Assembly: GCF_039621805.1 (NCBI RefSeq) | Contig: NZ_CP155074.1 | Location: 744,001 to 808,000, forward strand | Length of the DNA: 64,000 bases | From: Paraburkholderia sp. PREW-6R | Lineage (GTDB): Bacteria > Pseudomonadota > Gammaproteobacteria > Burkholderiales > Burkholderiaceae | Direction of reading: 5' to 3' | Part shown: positions 1-13,222 of the stretch, one piece after another | How positions within the stretch are numbered: the stretch's first letter is position 1 | Layout: the number at the start of each line of letters is the position of its first letter | Translations under genes and position numbers: made by a program | Notes under the pieces: generated by a model | What the model was told of the DNA's origin: nothing | What the model saw: only the letters and a program-made list of their open reading frames with translations | Databases searched by the model: none

Positions 1-489
1 TGGCGTCCGTCGCTGTCGGTCACGGGCGCGGCCGGTTTGCCCGCGCTCGCCGACGCCGGCAACGTGCTGCGTCCGCGCACCGCGTTCAAGCTGTCGCTGC
101 GTCTGCCGCCGATGGTCGAAGCCGAGAAGGCGGTGGCCGACCTGAAGGCGCTGCTCGAACTCGATCCGCCGTACAACGCCAAGGTGACGTTCAAGCCGGA
201 CGCGGGCGCGGCAAGCGGCTGGAACGCGCCCGACCTCGCGCCGTGGCTGGCAACCGCGCTGAACGACGCGTCGCGCCAGCATTACGGCGCGAATGTCGCA
301 TACATGGGACAAGGCGGCACGATCCCGCTGATGAACGTGCTGAAGGCCGGTTTCCCGAAGTCGCAGTTCATGGTGTGCGGCGTGCTCGGGCCGAAGTCGA
401 ATGCGCATGGGCCGAACGAGTTCCTGCACGTGCCTTACGGCAAGAAGCTGACCGCCGCCGTGGCCGACGTGATCGCCGCCGCGCCGTGA
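1..489 (+). CDS. M20 family metallopeptidase, C-terminal part (5' end outside window)
   Basis: The reading frame is open from the first base and ends at TGA 487-489, so only the last ~162 residues are present. The tail resembles the C-terminal portion of M20 dipeptidases and carboxypeptidases: a GGTIPLM stretch (near 313-333) followed by a segment with SNAHGPNEF, where family members have a conserved glycine/serine-rich turn and a metal-proximal histidine. The metal-binding N-terminal half lies outside the window, so activity cannot be judged. A dehydrogenase gene follows 58 bp downstream on the same strand and could be co-transcribed. Peptide or N-acyl amino acid hydrolysis is inferred from the family only. 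Confidence 0.8.
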   Translation, partial: WRPSLSVTGAAGLPALADAGNVLRPRTAFKLSLRLPPMVEAEKAVADLKALLELDPPYNAKVTFKPDAGAASGWNAPDLAPWLATALNDASRQHYGANVAYMGQGGTIPLMNVLKAGFPKSQFMVCGVLGPKSNAHGPNEFLHVPYGKKLTAAVADVIAAAP

Positions 490-547
490 CCGGCCAGGCC
501 GTTCGGTATTCATTCCCTTCGCATCCCTCGTGAGGCCTGCTCGCTGA

Positions 548-1657
548 ATGACCGATAAACCGACTGTGACTGTTCAACCGGCCCCGTCCCGCATCGCGGC
601 CGACCAGCTTCATGACTACGTCCGCGCGATATGGGAGCGGGCGGGCAGTTCGCCGCGCGAAGCGGAACTGGTCGCCGATCATCTGGTGGCGGCGAATCTG
701 ACCGGGCATGATTCGCATGGCGTCGGCATGATCCCGCGCTATGTCGCGTCGCTCGCGGACCGGCAGCTGCAACTGAACCTGCATGCGCAGGTGGTCAAGG
801 ACGCCGGCGCCGTACTGACTGTCGAAGGCGGTAAAGGCTTCGGACAGGTGGTGGCATTCGAGGCAATGGCGCTGGGCATCGAGCGCGCCAAACGGCTCGG
901 CATCTGCGCGGTCGGCTTGCGCGGCGCGCATCACATCGGGCGAATCGGTCACTGGGCCGAGCAGTGTGCGCGGGCCGGGCTGGTGTCGTTTCATTTCGTC
1001 AATGTCGCGGGCGATCCGCTCGTCGCGCCGTTTGGTGGCGCGGACCGCCGCATCGGCACGAATCCGTTCTGCGCGGCGTATCCGCGGCCCGGCAAGCCGC
1101 CCCTCGTGCTGGACTTCGCCACGAGCACCGTGGCTTATGGCAAGACGCGGGTCGCCTATAACCAGGGCAAGCATGCGCCGCCTGGCGCACTGATCGATCA
1201 CGAAGGGTATCCCACGCTCGAACCCAGGGTGATGCATGAAGAGCCGTTCGGCTCGCTCACACCGTTTGGCGGCCATAAGGGGTTTGGCCTCGCGGCCATG
1301 TGCGAGATTTTTGGCGGCGCGCTTTCGGGCGGTTTCACCACGCATCAGGGGACGCTTCGCACGACCAGCGCGATCATCAACTGCATGCTGTCGGTCATCA
1401 TCGATCCGGACGCTTTCGACGCGCCGAACGCGCAGGCCGAAGCCGACGCGTTCCTCGACTGGGTGAAGGCGTCGCCTCTCGCGGCGGGCAGCGAGCGGAT
1501 TGACGAGCCAGGCGAGCCAGAGCGCATGACACGCACGCAGCGCGAGGCCGAAGGCATTCCAGTGGACCCGGCCACGTGGCAGCAGATTCATACGGCGGCG
1601 CTGGCCGTTGGCATGAGCGAGGAAGACGCGGCCCGCTGGTCGGCGGCGCTGCGATGA
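548..1657 (+). CDS. Ldh family (malate/L-lactate/ureidoglycolate-type) NAD(P)-dependent oxidoreductase
   Basis: A 369-residue protein of the Ldh_2/YlbC family (PF02615), which uses a fold unrelated to classical Rossmann lactate dehydrogenases. Family marks visible in order: HDSHGVGM near residue 57, the HHIGRIGHW cofactor and substrate segment near residue 130, GTNPFCAAYP near residue 170, and a glycine-rich GGHKGFGLA near residue 240. Length is normal for the family. The true substrate (malate, sulfolactate, ureidoglycolate, delta-piperideine-2-carboxylate and others are known) cannot be read from sequence. It lies 58 bp after the peptidase gene on the same strand, so the two may share a transcript. 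The ATG at 548 is the first start that keeps the whole domain. Confidence 0.85.
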   Translation: MTDKPTVTVQPAPSRIAADQLHDYVRAIWERAGSSPREAELVADHLVAANLTGHDSHGVGMIPRYVASLADRQLQLNLHAQVVKDAGAVLTVEGGKGFGQVVAFEAMALGIERAKRLGICAVGLRGAHHIGRIGHWAEQCARAGLVSFHFVNVAGDPLVAPFGGADRRIGTNPFCAAYPRPGKPPLVLDFATSTVAYGKTRVAYNQGKHAPPGALIDHEGYPTLEPRVMHEEPFGSLTPFGGHKGFGLAAMCEIFGGALSGGFTTHQGTLRTTSAIINCMLSVIIDPDAFDAPNAQAEADAFLDWVKASPLAAGSERIDEPGEPERMTRTQREAEGIPVDPATWQQIHTAALAVGMSEEDAARWSAALR

Positions 1658-2058
1658 CAGGCGGATGGCTGCAATTGCGGCTCAACGGGTATTTTCGTTA
1701 ATCCCGACCGTTAGCCCTGCGGTTCATTAAGCGGCATTGAACATGCCTTTTTTATGCGTCGATTCAATCGGCTGCCCGGTATTCCATTTTTTTGGCCCGA
1801 ATAGAAGTCTCTTTTCCCATTCTCGGCGGCCCAAGCTTGCGGGTTGCCCAATTGCCGGGCGCGTGTCGCCCCTTTCCGGTGCGCAAGCGTTGCGCGCGCG
1901 GCGCTCCCCGCGGTCGCTGCCGCTCCCCTGAAAGCCCCGCCTGGCAAGGCTCTTATAACGGCTTGCATTCATCTGTTGGTTACCCCGCTCCCATCTCATT
2001 ACGGTCTGCTTTAGGCTCCCATTGCACGCCAGTGTTTAACCTCAAAAGGACCGCCAAA
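1658..2058. other. Intergenic region and rpfF leader
   Basis: About 400 bp with no convincing gene. Base composition drops in 1690-1830, with several T runs, then returns to high GC. This must hold the rpfF promoter. A clear ribosome binding site (AAAGGA at about 2045-2050) sits just before the rpfF ATG. No textbook -35/-10 pair or operator was found by eye. Confidence 0.5.
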
Positions 2059-2946
2059 ATGAATTTGCATAACCATCCCGCCTGCCGCCCATTTCTCGAA
2101 GCCGGCAATCTGTCGCAAATCTCCGCTTACTACGAGGAAGGCCGCAACGTCATGTGGATGATGCTGCGCGCGCAGCCGCGCCCCTGTTTTAATCTCGAAC
2201 TCGTTCACGACATTCTGGGTCTCGCGCAAGCAGCACGGGAATCCGGCCTGCCGATCGATTTCTGGGTTACGGGTTCGGTGATCCCGACGATGTACAACGT
2301 CGGCGGCGATCTGGATTTTTTTGCCGAGACGATCCGCTCGGGCAAGCGTCAGGCGCTGATGGCTTATGCACGCGCCTGTGTGGACTGCGTGCATGCAGCG
2401 GCGCGGGGTTTCGACACGGGAGCGATTTCCATTGCGATGGTGGAAGGCACGGCACTCGGCGGCGGCTTCGAAGCAGCGCTCGCGCATCATTTTCTGCTCG
2501 CGCAGAAAGACGCACGCATGGGCTTCCCTGAGATCGCATTCAACCTGTTTCCGGGAATGGGCGGTTATTCACTGGTGGCGCGCAAGGCCGGCATGCGGCT
2601 CGCCGAGGAACTGATCGGCATTGGCGAATCGCATACGGCCGAATGGCATTACGGCAAGGGCCTGGTCGACCAGCTGTTCGAGCCGGGCGACGCGTACATG
2701 GCGACGCGCACGTTCATCGACACGCTGAAGCCGAAAATGAACGGCATTCGCGCGATGTTGCGGGCGCGCCAGCGCGTGCTGCAACTCTCGCGCGCCGAAT
2801 TGATGGAAATCACCGAGGACTGGGTGGACGCCGCGTTCACGATCGAGGAAAAAGACCTCGCTTTCATGGAGCGGCTGGTCATGCTGCAAAACCGCCGGAC
2901 GTCGAACCTGCGCCAGACGGCGAGTAGCACGGCAAACTTCGCCTGA
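2059..2946 (+). CDS. rpfF: RpfF, BDSF (cis-2-dodecenoic acid-type) quorum signal synthase
   Basis: A 295-residue crotonase-fold protein. Established RpfF enzymes are bifunctional: thioesterase plus dehydratase acting on 3-hydroxyacyl-ACP to release a cis-2-unsaturated fatty acid signal. The two catalytic glutamates of the family (E141 and E161 in Xanthomonas RpfF) match E138 in GGGFEAAL and E158 in GFPEIAF, with the same spacing of 20. The start at 2059 follows AAAGGA by a good distance; longer in-frame openings upstream run through non-coding sequence. The gene converges on rpfR 48 bp away, the arrangement known in Burkholderia (BCAM0581/BCAM0580). That context supports BDSF signalling rather than a generic enoyl-CoA hydratase. 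The acyl chain length produced is not visible from sequence. Confidence 0.93.
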   Translation: MNLHNHPACRPFLEAGNLSQISAYYEEGRNVMWMMLRAQPRPCFNLELVHDILGLAQAARESGLPIDFWVTGSVIPTMYNVGGDLDFFAETIRSGKRQALMAYARACVDCVHAAARGFDTGAISIAMVEGTALGGGFEAALAHHFLLAQKDARMGFPEIAFNLFPGMGGYSLVARKAGMRLAEELIGIGESHTAEWHYGKGLVDQLFEPGDAYMATRTFIDTLKPKMNGIRAMLRARQRVLQLSRAELMEITEDWVDAAFTIEEKDLAFMERLVMLQNRRTSNLRQTASSTANFA

Positions 2947-2994
2947 ACAGATCCCGGCTGGGCCAACGTAAGCCGCAGCGGTCAGTCGGCGAGC

Positions 2995-4998
2995 TCAGGC
3001 AATCAGTCTGAGCTTCTGACGGTCCTGCAACCAGCGCTCGAACTCCGCGGCGGGCATGGCCTGACCGTACAGGAAACCCTGCACGTATTCGACGCCCAGG
3101 CCCTTCATGAATAGTTCTTCCGATTCGGTTTCGATGCCTTCGGCCACGACCTTGAAGTCCAGTTCCTGCGCGACCGCGACCATCGAGCGCACCAGCGCCT
3201 GCGCTTTGGTGTCGGCGTTGATGGAGCGCACGAAACTGCGATCCAGTTTGATGACGTCGAGCGGAATCCGCCCCAACTGCGAGAGCGACGAATAGCCGGT
3301 GCCGAAATCGTCCAGATGAACCTGCGCGCCGATCTGGCGGAACTGCTTGATCAGATCGATTGCTGCCGCTTCGTCTTCGATCAGGCAGCTTTCCGTCAGC
3401 TCCAGGTCGATCAGGCAGGGATCGAGTTCGGCCTGCTGCAACGCTTCGCTAAAATGCCGCACCACGGCTGTATCCACCAGTTGGCGCGCCGACAGGTTGA
3501 TCGCGATGCGCAGGTTATAGCCCTCCGCCTTCCATTTCGCGGCCTGTTTTGCCGCTGTGACCATCACCCAGCGGCCCAGCACGCCGATCAGGCCGGACTC
3601 CTCCGCGTAGCGGATGAACTCGTTTGGCATGATCTGCCCGCGTTCCGGCGAATTCCAGCGAACCAGCGCCTCGGCGCCTTGCACGGCGCCGGTGGCGAGC
3701 GACAGCTTGGGCTGGTAGTGCAGCGTGAGCTGGCCTTCGTCCAGACCGCGCCGCAGATTCGTGTCGAGCCACATGTACTCGGCGACACGGCGGTTCATGT
3801 CGGGCGAAAACACGCGGTGCGTTCGCTTGCCCTCGTCTTTCGCCACGTACATGGCCGTGTCGGCCGAGCGGATCAGTGATTCGAGGCTGTCGCCATGTTC
3901 CGGATAGCGCGCAATGCCGATCGAACAGCCCGTATACACCTCGACGAGACCCAGCGCGAAGGGCGTGCGCATGCGCTCCAGAATGCGTTGCGCGGTGTCT
4001 TCGAGTTGATGCGCGGTGCCTTTTGCCGCGAGCACGATGAATTCGTCGCCGCCCAGCCGCGCAAGCGTGTCGCCCGGGTTCAGGCACGTGCTGATCGCTG
4101 ACGACACATCGCGAATCAGCCGGTCGCCGAAGACGTGGCCGTAGTGGTCGTTGACCTTCTTGAAGTTGTCCAGATCGAGAAACAGCACGCCGACCGCCTC
4201 GTCCGGGCCCGCGTCTTCGATGGCCGCGCGGATTCTGTCCTGAATCGCGTTGCGATTGGCAAGGCCGGTGAGCGCGTCCGTATTGGCGAGTTCGGTCAGA
4301 CGGTCCTGCGCGCGCCGCTGTTCCGTGATGTCCGTGCCGGAGCAGATCAGGAACTGTTCGTCGACGCCGCTGCCGCTTTGCACGAACTTGTTGCGAAACA
4401 GGAAAAGCCGCTCGCCATGCACGGTTTTGACGCGCCGCTCGACTTCGTACGACACGCCGCGATTGAAAAAGCCTGCGATATTCTGACTTGACGCCGCGCC
4501 GTCTTCGGACGTCATGAAAAGCGCCCACACGTTGCGGCCAATAATATTTTCTTCCTTGACGCCCGTGAGTTCCTCGGCGAGGCGGTTAAAGCGTTGTATC
4601 CGGCCATGCCGGTCGACGATCACCACGACCGAGTTGACTTCGGACACCACCTGTTCGGCGAAGGAGAGACCGTGAACCAGATCGCGCGCGACGGATTCGG
4701 TGTCGTCATACGCCGACGCGGTCCCGGCCCACGTGTTGCTGTTGAGCTTTTTGCCGACCAGATGCAGGCGCAACGGCTCGCCGAACAGACGGATGTCGAG
4801 TACCAGATGCGCGGTGACGCCCGTGAGGCAGCGGATTTGAGAAGCCTGCTGGGGATTGAGCGGAATGGCGACATTGACCGGCACGTCGCCGTTCACGGGC
4901 GTGAGTTCGAGCGCGTTGCTGTCGTTCGACAGACGCCAGCATGGGCTGCTTGTGCCGAACTGGGCAAAAAGCACCTGGTCGTGTTGGTCGTCGTTCAT
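2995..4998 (-). CDS. rpfR: RpfR, BDSF receptor with PAS-GGDEF-EAL domains
   Basis: A 667-residue cytoplasmic protein. Order: N-terminal ~100-residue domain matching the RpfF-interaction region of RpfR, PAS sensor at about 110-225, GGDEF at about 235-395 with intact LGGDEF (315-320), EAL at about 410-655 with EAL at 443-445 and DDFGTGYSSL at 563-572. There is no RxxD inhibitory site just before GGDEF (NPGD there). In Burkholderia cenocepacia, BDSF binding to RpfR stimulates c-di-GMP breakdown. Both catalytic signatures are intact here, so synthesis and hydrolysis are both possible. The convergent rpfF partner makes the ligand. It is related to E. coli PdeR (YciR). The start ATG follows a GGGGAT sequence. 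Confidence 0.93.
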   Translation of the reverse strand: MNDDQHDQVLFAQFGTSSPCWRLSNDSNALELTPVNGDVPVNVAIPLNPQQASQIRCLTGVTAHLVLDIRLFGEPLRLHLVGKKLNSNTWAGTASAYDDTESVARDLVHGLSFAEQVVSEVNSVVVIVDRHGRIQRFNRLAEELTGVKEENIIGRNVWALFMTSEDGAASSQNIAGFFNRGVSYEVERRVKTVHGERLFLFRNKFVQSGSGVDEQFLICSGTDITEQRRAQDRLTELANTDALTGLANRNAIQDRIRAAIEDAGPDEAVGVLFLDLDNFKKVNDHYGHVFGDRLIRDVSSAISTCLNPGDTLARLGGDEFIVLAAKGTAHQLEDTAQRILERMRTPFALGLVEVYTGCSIGIARYPEHGDSLESLIRSADTAMYVAKDEGKRTHRVFSPDMNRRVAEYMWLDTNLRRGLDEGQLTLHYQPKLSLATGAVQGAEALVRWNSPERGQIMPNEFIRYAEESGLIGVLGRWVMVTAAKQAAKWKAEGYNLRIAINLSARQLVDTAVVRHFSEALQQAELDPCLIDLELTESCLIEDEAAAIDLIKQFRQIGAQVHLDDFGTGYSSLSQLGRIPLDVIKLDRSFVRSINADTKAQALVRSMVAVAQELDFKVVAEGIETESEELFMKGLGVEYVQGFLYGQAMPAAEFERWLQDRQKLRLIA

Positions 4999-5207
4999 GA
5001 GATCCCCGGGCGGTGCCGACGGCCGTCGTATGGGCGGTCGGGCGGCAAACAGTCTTTATCATACTTAAGACCGACCCCATTGTAGCGAAGCGGCTTGAAT
5101 TCATGCTTATAAACATTAACGGTTATTCAGCATGGGGTCTTTAGCCTTTTTTGCGGCTAATTGATGACGCGCGTGCAATTATTGCTTTTATCGGTGATTC
5201 CGTGGTC

Positions 5208-9779
<4,572 letters not shown>

Positions 9780-10035
9780 TCAGTCTCGCAGGTTTCCGCG
9801 CGCGTTGCCGGAAACGTCACAGCATGATGTAGCGCATCGAAAAGGCCCCGCCTGACGTTCGCGGCGGGCGTTAATTGCCGATGCCGCCGCGTCTTTCGGG
9901 GATTGCACGCAAGAATTGCCGCATCGGTTGCGGCTGATTGCGCACGAACGCGAGCCTTGCGCGATGCTCTGCCGACTCAGCGCAATTGCAGTACTCTCTA
10001 CGGCTCACGATCCCCGATCCAAAGGAGTTTCAACG

Positions 10036-11085
10036 ATGCGTTACAACCAGTTGGGCCGTACCGGCGTGTTCGTTTCAGAGCTTTGTCTGGGCACGATGAC
10101 TTTCGGCGGCGGCGAGGGTATGTGGAAGCAGATTGGCGATCTGCAACAGGCGGATGCGGAGCGGCTCGTCGGCCGCGCGCTCGACGCAGGCATCAATTTC
10201 ATCGATACGGCCGACGTGTATGCGGAAGGCCTGTCGGAACAGATCACCGGCCAGGCGCTGAAAAACCTCAAGGTGCCACGCGATCAGGTCGTCGTCGCCA
10301 CCAAAGTGTTCGGGCCGACCGGTGCGTCGCAAAATGCACGCGGCGCCACGCGCTATCACATCATCGACGGGATCAAGGCGAGTCTGAAGCGTTTGCAGCT
10401 CGATCACGTCGATCTGTATCAGATTCACGGTTTCGACCCGGCCACGCCGATTGAAGAAACGGTGCGCGCGCTCGACACGATGGTTCAGCACGGTCATGTC
10501 CGGTACGTCGGCGTATCCAATTGGGCCGCCTGGCAGATCGTGAAAGCGCTCGGCATTTCGGAGCGGCTCGGGCTCGCGCGCTTTCAGACGCTGCAGGCGT
10601 ATTACACGCTGGCAGGCCGCGACCTCGAACGCGAACTCGTGCCCATGCTCAACAGTGAAGGGTTGGGGCTGATGGTGTGGAGCCCGCTCGCGGGCGGCCT
10701 GTTAAGCGGCAAGTACGGGCGCGAGCAGCAGGGCGAGGCGGGCAGCCGCCGCACGACATTCGATTTCCCCCCGGTCAATCGCGAGCGCGCGTACGACTGT
10801 ATCGACGCCATGCGCGAGATCGCCGACGCGAAGCGGGTGTCGGTCGCGCAGATTGCGCTTGCGTGGCTGCTGCATCAGCGCGCGGTGACGTCGGTGATCG
10901 TCGGCGCGAAAAAAGTTGAACAGCTCGACGACAACATCGCGGCCACCGGCGTGTCGCTCACCGCCGATGACCTCGCGAAGCTCGACAAGGTGAGCGAACT
11001 GCCCGCCGAATACCCCGGCTGGATGCTGGCGCGCCAGGGTGAAGCACGGCGCAAACAGCTCGAGGAGGCGCGCCAGGTGGTGTAA
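10036..11085 (+). CDS. Aldo/keto reductase
   Basis: A 349-residue NADPH-dependent (beta/alpha)8-barrel reductase. The catalytic tetrad is readable: D57 (FIDTAD), Y62 (DVYAEG), K90 (VATKVFG) and H131 (YQIHGFD). An AAAGGAG ribosome binding site lies just before ATG 10036, which fixes the start; in-frame openings upstream have no such site. Sequence character is close to the YghZ/voltage-gated potassium channel beta-subunit-like group that reduces aldehydes such as methylglyoxal, but the substrate is not determined by sequence. The gene stands alone between lhr and the AhpD-like gene. Confidence 0.92.
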   Translation: MRYNQLGRTGVFVSELCLGTMTFGGGEGMWKQIGDLQQADAERLVGRALDAGINFIDTADVYAEGLSEQITGQALKNLKVPRDQVVVATKVFGPTGASQNARGATRYHIIDGIKASLKRLQLDHVDLYQIHGFDPATPIEETVRALDTMVQHGHVRYVGVSNWAAWQIVKALGISERLGLARFQTLQAYYTLAGRDLERELVPMLNSEGLGLMVWSPLAGGLLSGKYGREQQGEAGSRRTTFDFPPVNRERAYDCIDAMREIADAKRVSVAQIALAWLLHQRAVTSVIVGAKKVEQLDDNIAATGVSLTADDLAKLDKVSELPAEYPGWMLARQGEARRKQLEEARQVV

Positions 11086-11185
11086 TCCTGCGCGGCGTGG
11101 TGCGCCGCGCAAACGGTCGACGCAAGCTTGGCGAAAGCGTCGGCCGCGCACGGCGTTCACCACGCGTGTTGCTGCGTCTATCCGG

Positions 11186-11539
11186 CTAGCTCGCGTTTTT
11201 TTCGGCGGTGTAGGCTGCAACGGCGTCCATCGTGCGAGCCGAATACACCATCGTGGCGCCTGCGTTCATCGCCACCGCAACGCCGAGTGCTTCGGCGATT
11301 TCTTCACGTGTTGCGCCCTGTTTGAGGGCGGCGTCCGTATGCACGGTGATACAGCCGTCACACCGCAGGCTGACCGCGACTGCGAGTGAAATCAGCTCGC
11401 GCGTTTTGGCGCCGAGCAGGTCGGCCTTCTGACCGGCGCTCGACAGGGTCTGATAAGCCTTGACGGTATCCGGCGACAGTTTGGCGATTTCGCCGATGCG
11501 GCCAAACAGTTGCTTGCGGTAGTCGATCCAGTTCAACAT
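11186..11539 (-). CDS. Carboxymuconolactone decarboxylase/AhpD-like protein
   Basis: A 117-residue single-domain protein with the CxxC...H signature of the CMD/AhpD fold: C60-D-G-C63 and H67 in RCDGCITVHTD. Proteins with this cysteine pair usually act as peroxidases or thiol-disulfide proteins, whereas true carboxymuconolactone decarboxylases lack the pair. The start ATG has AAGGAG upstream. It is divergent from an AraC-family gene 117 bp away, a typical regulator-target pairing, so it may be controlled by that regulator. The substrate is unknown. Confidence 0.88.
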   Translation of the reverse strand: MLNWIDYRKQLFGRIGEIAKLSPDTVKAYQTLSSAGQKADLLGAKTRELISLAVAVSLRCDGCITVHTDAALKQGATREEIAEALGVAVAMNAGATMVYSARTMDAVAAYTAEKNAS

Positions 11540-11656
11540 GGCAATGCTCCTTGATCTGATGCGCGTCGGCGGGTGCCGGCGTCGTGAGAGGAAGTATTGC
11601 GCCGCGTCGTCCTATCCTGAATACTCGATTCGCTCAACTTTTAGCGCCGGCGTCTC

Positions 11657-12625
11657 ATGGACACACTCAGCCGGTTGATCGACCTTGCGCGCCCTCAGGC
11701 GAGGCTCGATTTACGCTGCCTGCTGTCGGGCGGTTTCGATATCGACCACGCGCCAATGGAAGCGGGCATTGCGCCGTTTCATCTGGTGCTCGGCGGTGCG
11801 TGCGTGGTCGACACCGCCGCCGGCGTGCAGGTGCCGCTGCGCGCGGGCGATTTCGTGCTGTTTCCGCGCGGCGCGGCGCACCGGATACGTGATGTCGCGT
11901 GCTCGCCCGCCACCGCGCCGCTGACCATCGCTCACGACGGCATGCTGCCGCTCAGACGCAATCAGGACGAAAGCGCATCGGCGCCGGCCGACCTCGATCT
12001 GCTATGCGGGCGCTTCGTCTACTCACCGGGCTCATCGGCGCTGCTGCTCAATGCACTGCCCGATCCACTGCACGTGTCGCTCGGCGACGAGCAATCGCTG
12101 CATGCGTTGCAAACGGTGATCGCGCTCATGCGCACCGAAGCGGAGCGACGCCAGGCCGGCGCGCTCGCGATCGTTACCGCGTTGAGTCAGGCGCTCTTCG
12201 CGATGGCGCTGCGCGTGCATGGCGAGACGAATGCTTCGGCTTCCGGCGTGTTGGCACTGCTCGCCGACGCGCGGCTCGGATCGTCGGTGCAAAGCATGCT
12301 GCACGCACCCGAACGCGCATGGACGATCGCCGAACTCGGGGAGCGCGCGGCGATGTCGCGCGCCACGTATGCGCGCCATTTCGCCGAGCGTGCCGGCATG
12401 ACCGTGATGGACTTTCTCACGCAGATCCGCATGACGGTCGCCTGCGACCTGTTGCTGCGCACGCAGCGCAGCGCGGCGGATATCGGCGAAGCGGTGGGGT
12501 ATCAGTCAGAGGCGGCGTTCGGCAAGGCGTTCCAGCAGTGCATAGGGGTGACGCCCGGACGCTATCGGCGCAAGCAGCCAGGCGCGGAGGGCGCGGAAGG
12601 CGCGGCGGGTGCGGCCGGTGCCTAG
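11657..12625 (+). CDS. AraC-family transcriptional regulator with N-terminal cupin
   Basis: A 322-residue regulator: an N-terminal cupin-like sensor domain (about 1-180, with RAGDFVLFPRGAAHRI typical of the AraC_binding/cupin_6 group) and two C-terminal helix-turn-helix motifs (about 215-310, with MSRATYARHFAERAG and IGEAVGYQSEAAFGKAF). The last residues are a short Gly/Ala/Glu repeat tail. It is divergent from the AhpD-like gene and probably regulates it. Its TAG stop overlaps the stop of the convergent FUSC gene through the shared CTAG at 12622-12625. Confidence 0.9.
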   Translation: MDTLSRLIDLARPQARLDLRCLLSGGFDIDHAPMEAGIAPFHLVLGGACVVDTAAGVQVPLRAGDFVLFPRGAAHRIRDVACSPATAPLTIAHDGMLPLRRNQDESASAPADLDLLCGRFVYSPGSSALLLNALPDPLHVSLGDEQSLHALQTVIALMRTEAERRQAGALAIVTALSQALFAMALRVHGETNASASGVLALLADARLGSSVQSMLHAPERAWTIAELGERAAMSRATYARHFAERAGMTVMDFLTQIRMTVACDLLLRTQRSAADIGEAVGYQSEAAFGKAFQQCIGVTPGRYRRKQPGAEGAEGAAGAAGA

Positions 12626-13209
12626 GTTTTGCCGCCCTCGTTCGAGTTGTCCGGCGCGCCCAGCACGTGCCGCTCGATCGCCGACATGATCCACGCCACG
12701 AGCAGTGCGCAAAGCGTGCCGAGCGTCACTTCGAATAGACGCAGCAGCGCTTTGTCCCACACCGGTCCCATACCCGGCACAAGCAGCATGATGGTCGCGG
12801 TAATGCCGCCCAGGCGCGCGGCGCTGCCCACGTTGCCGATCCAGCAGATCACGATCGCCGCGGCGACCGTCGCGGCGTAAGCGGCAAAATGGCCGCCGCC
12901 AAGCGTCGCGCCGACAAGACCGCACAACGCGCCCGCCATGGCGCCGAGGAACTGGTCGCGCGACAGCTTGCGGGTGTCGATGTAGCTATGTTGGCTTACC
13001 GCGATCGCCGTGATGGCCGCCCAGAACGCCTGTTCGGTGTGCAGCGCGCGGCCGATCGCGACCGCGAGGCTCGCGCCCGCCACCGCCTGCACCGCCATGA
13101 AACTGCCTTCGAGAAGCCGTTCGCCGAACGGCAGCGACTTGAGAAACGCAAATAGCGAATTGGCGGCGCTCGCCCGCGCGGCGCGCCGTGAATCATCGGG
13201 TCGGGTCAT
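12622..13209 (-). CDS. FUSC/aromatic acid exporter-family membrane protein (short form)
   Basis: A 195-residue inner-membrane protein with about six hydrophobic segments. The pattern (FWAAITAIAVSQ, then a soluble loop, then VGATLGGG, GITATIMLLVPG and a final helix) resembles the membrane half of FUSC and aromatic acid exporter (ArAE) proteins. Full-length FUSC exporters are 350-700 residues, so this is a one-module version lacking the large cytoplasmic domain. It starts 13 bp downstream of the pelG stop on the same strand and could be read through from the pel operon, but nothing in the family ties it to Pel export. Confidence 0.75.
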   Translation of the reverse strand: MTRPDDSRRAARASAANSLFAFLKSLPFGERLLEGSFMAVQAVAGASLAVAIGRALHTEQAFWAAITAIAVSQHSYIDTRKLSRDQFLGAMAGALCGLVGATLGGGHFAAYAATVAAAIVICWIGNVGSAARLGGITATIMLLVPGMGPVWDKALLRLFEVTLGTLCALLVAWIMSAIERHVLGAPDNSNEGGKT

Positions 13210-13222
13210 TGAACGCAGACGC

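Noticed and set aside
368-1591. Long antisense open frame opposite the Ldh-family gene
   Set aside because: It is opposite a well-supported gene in high-GC sequence, where long antisense frames are common, and its translation shows no domain.
1711-1999. Minus-strand open frames before rpfF
   Set aside because: No recognisable domain and no ribosome binding site; they occupy the region that should contain the rpfF promoter.
5145-5165. Possible terminator near TTAGCC...GGCTAA after lhr
   Set aside because: The stem is only five to six base pairs with the T run inside the loop, too weak to claim.
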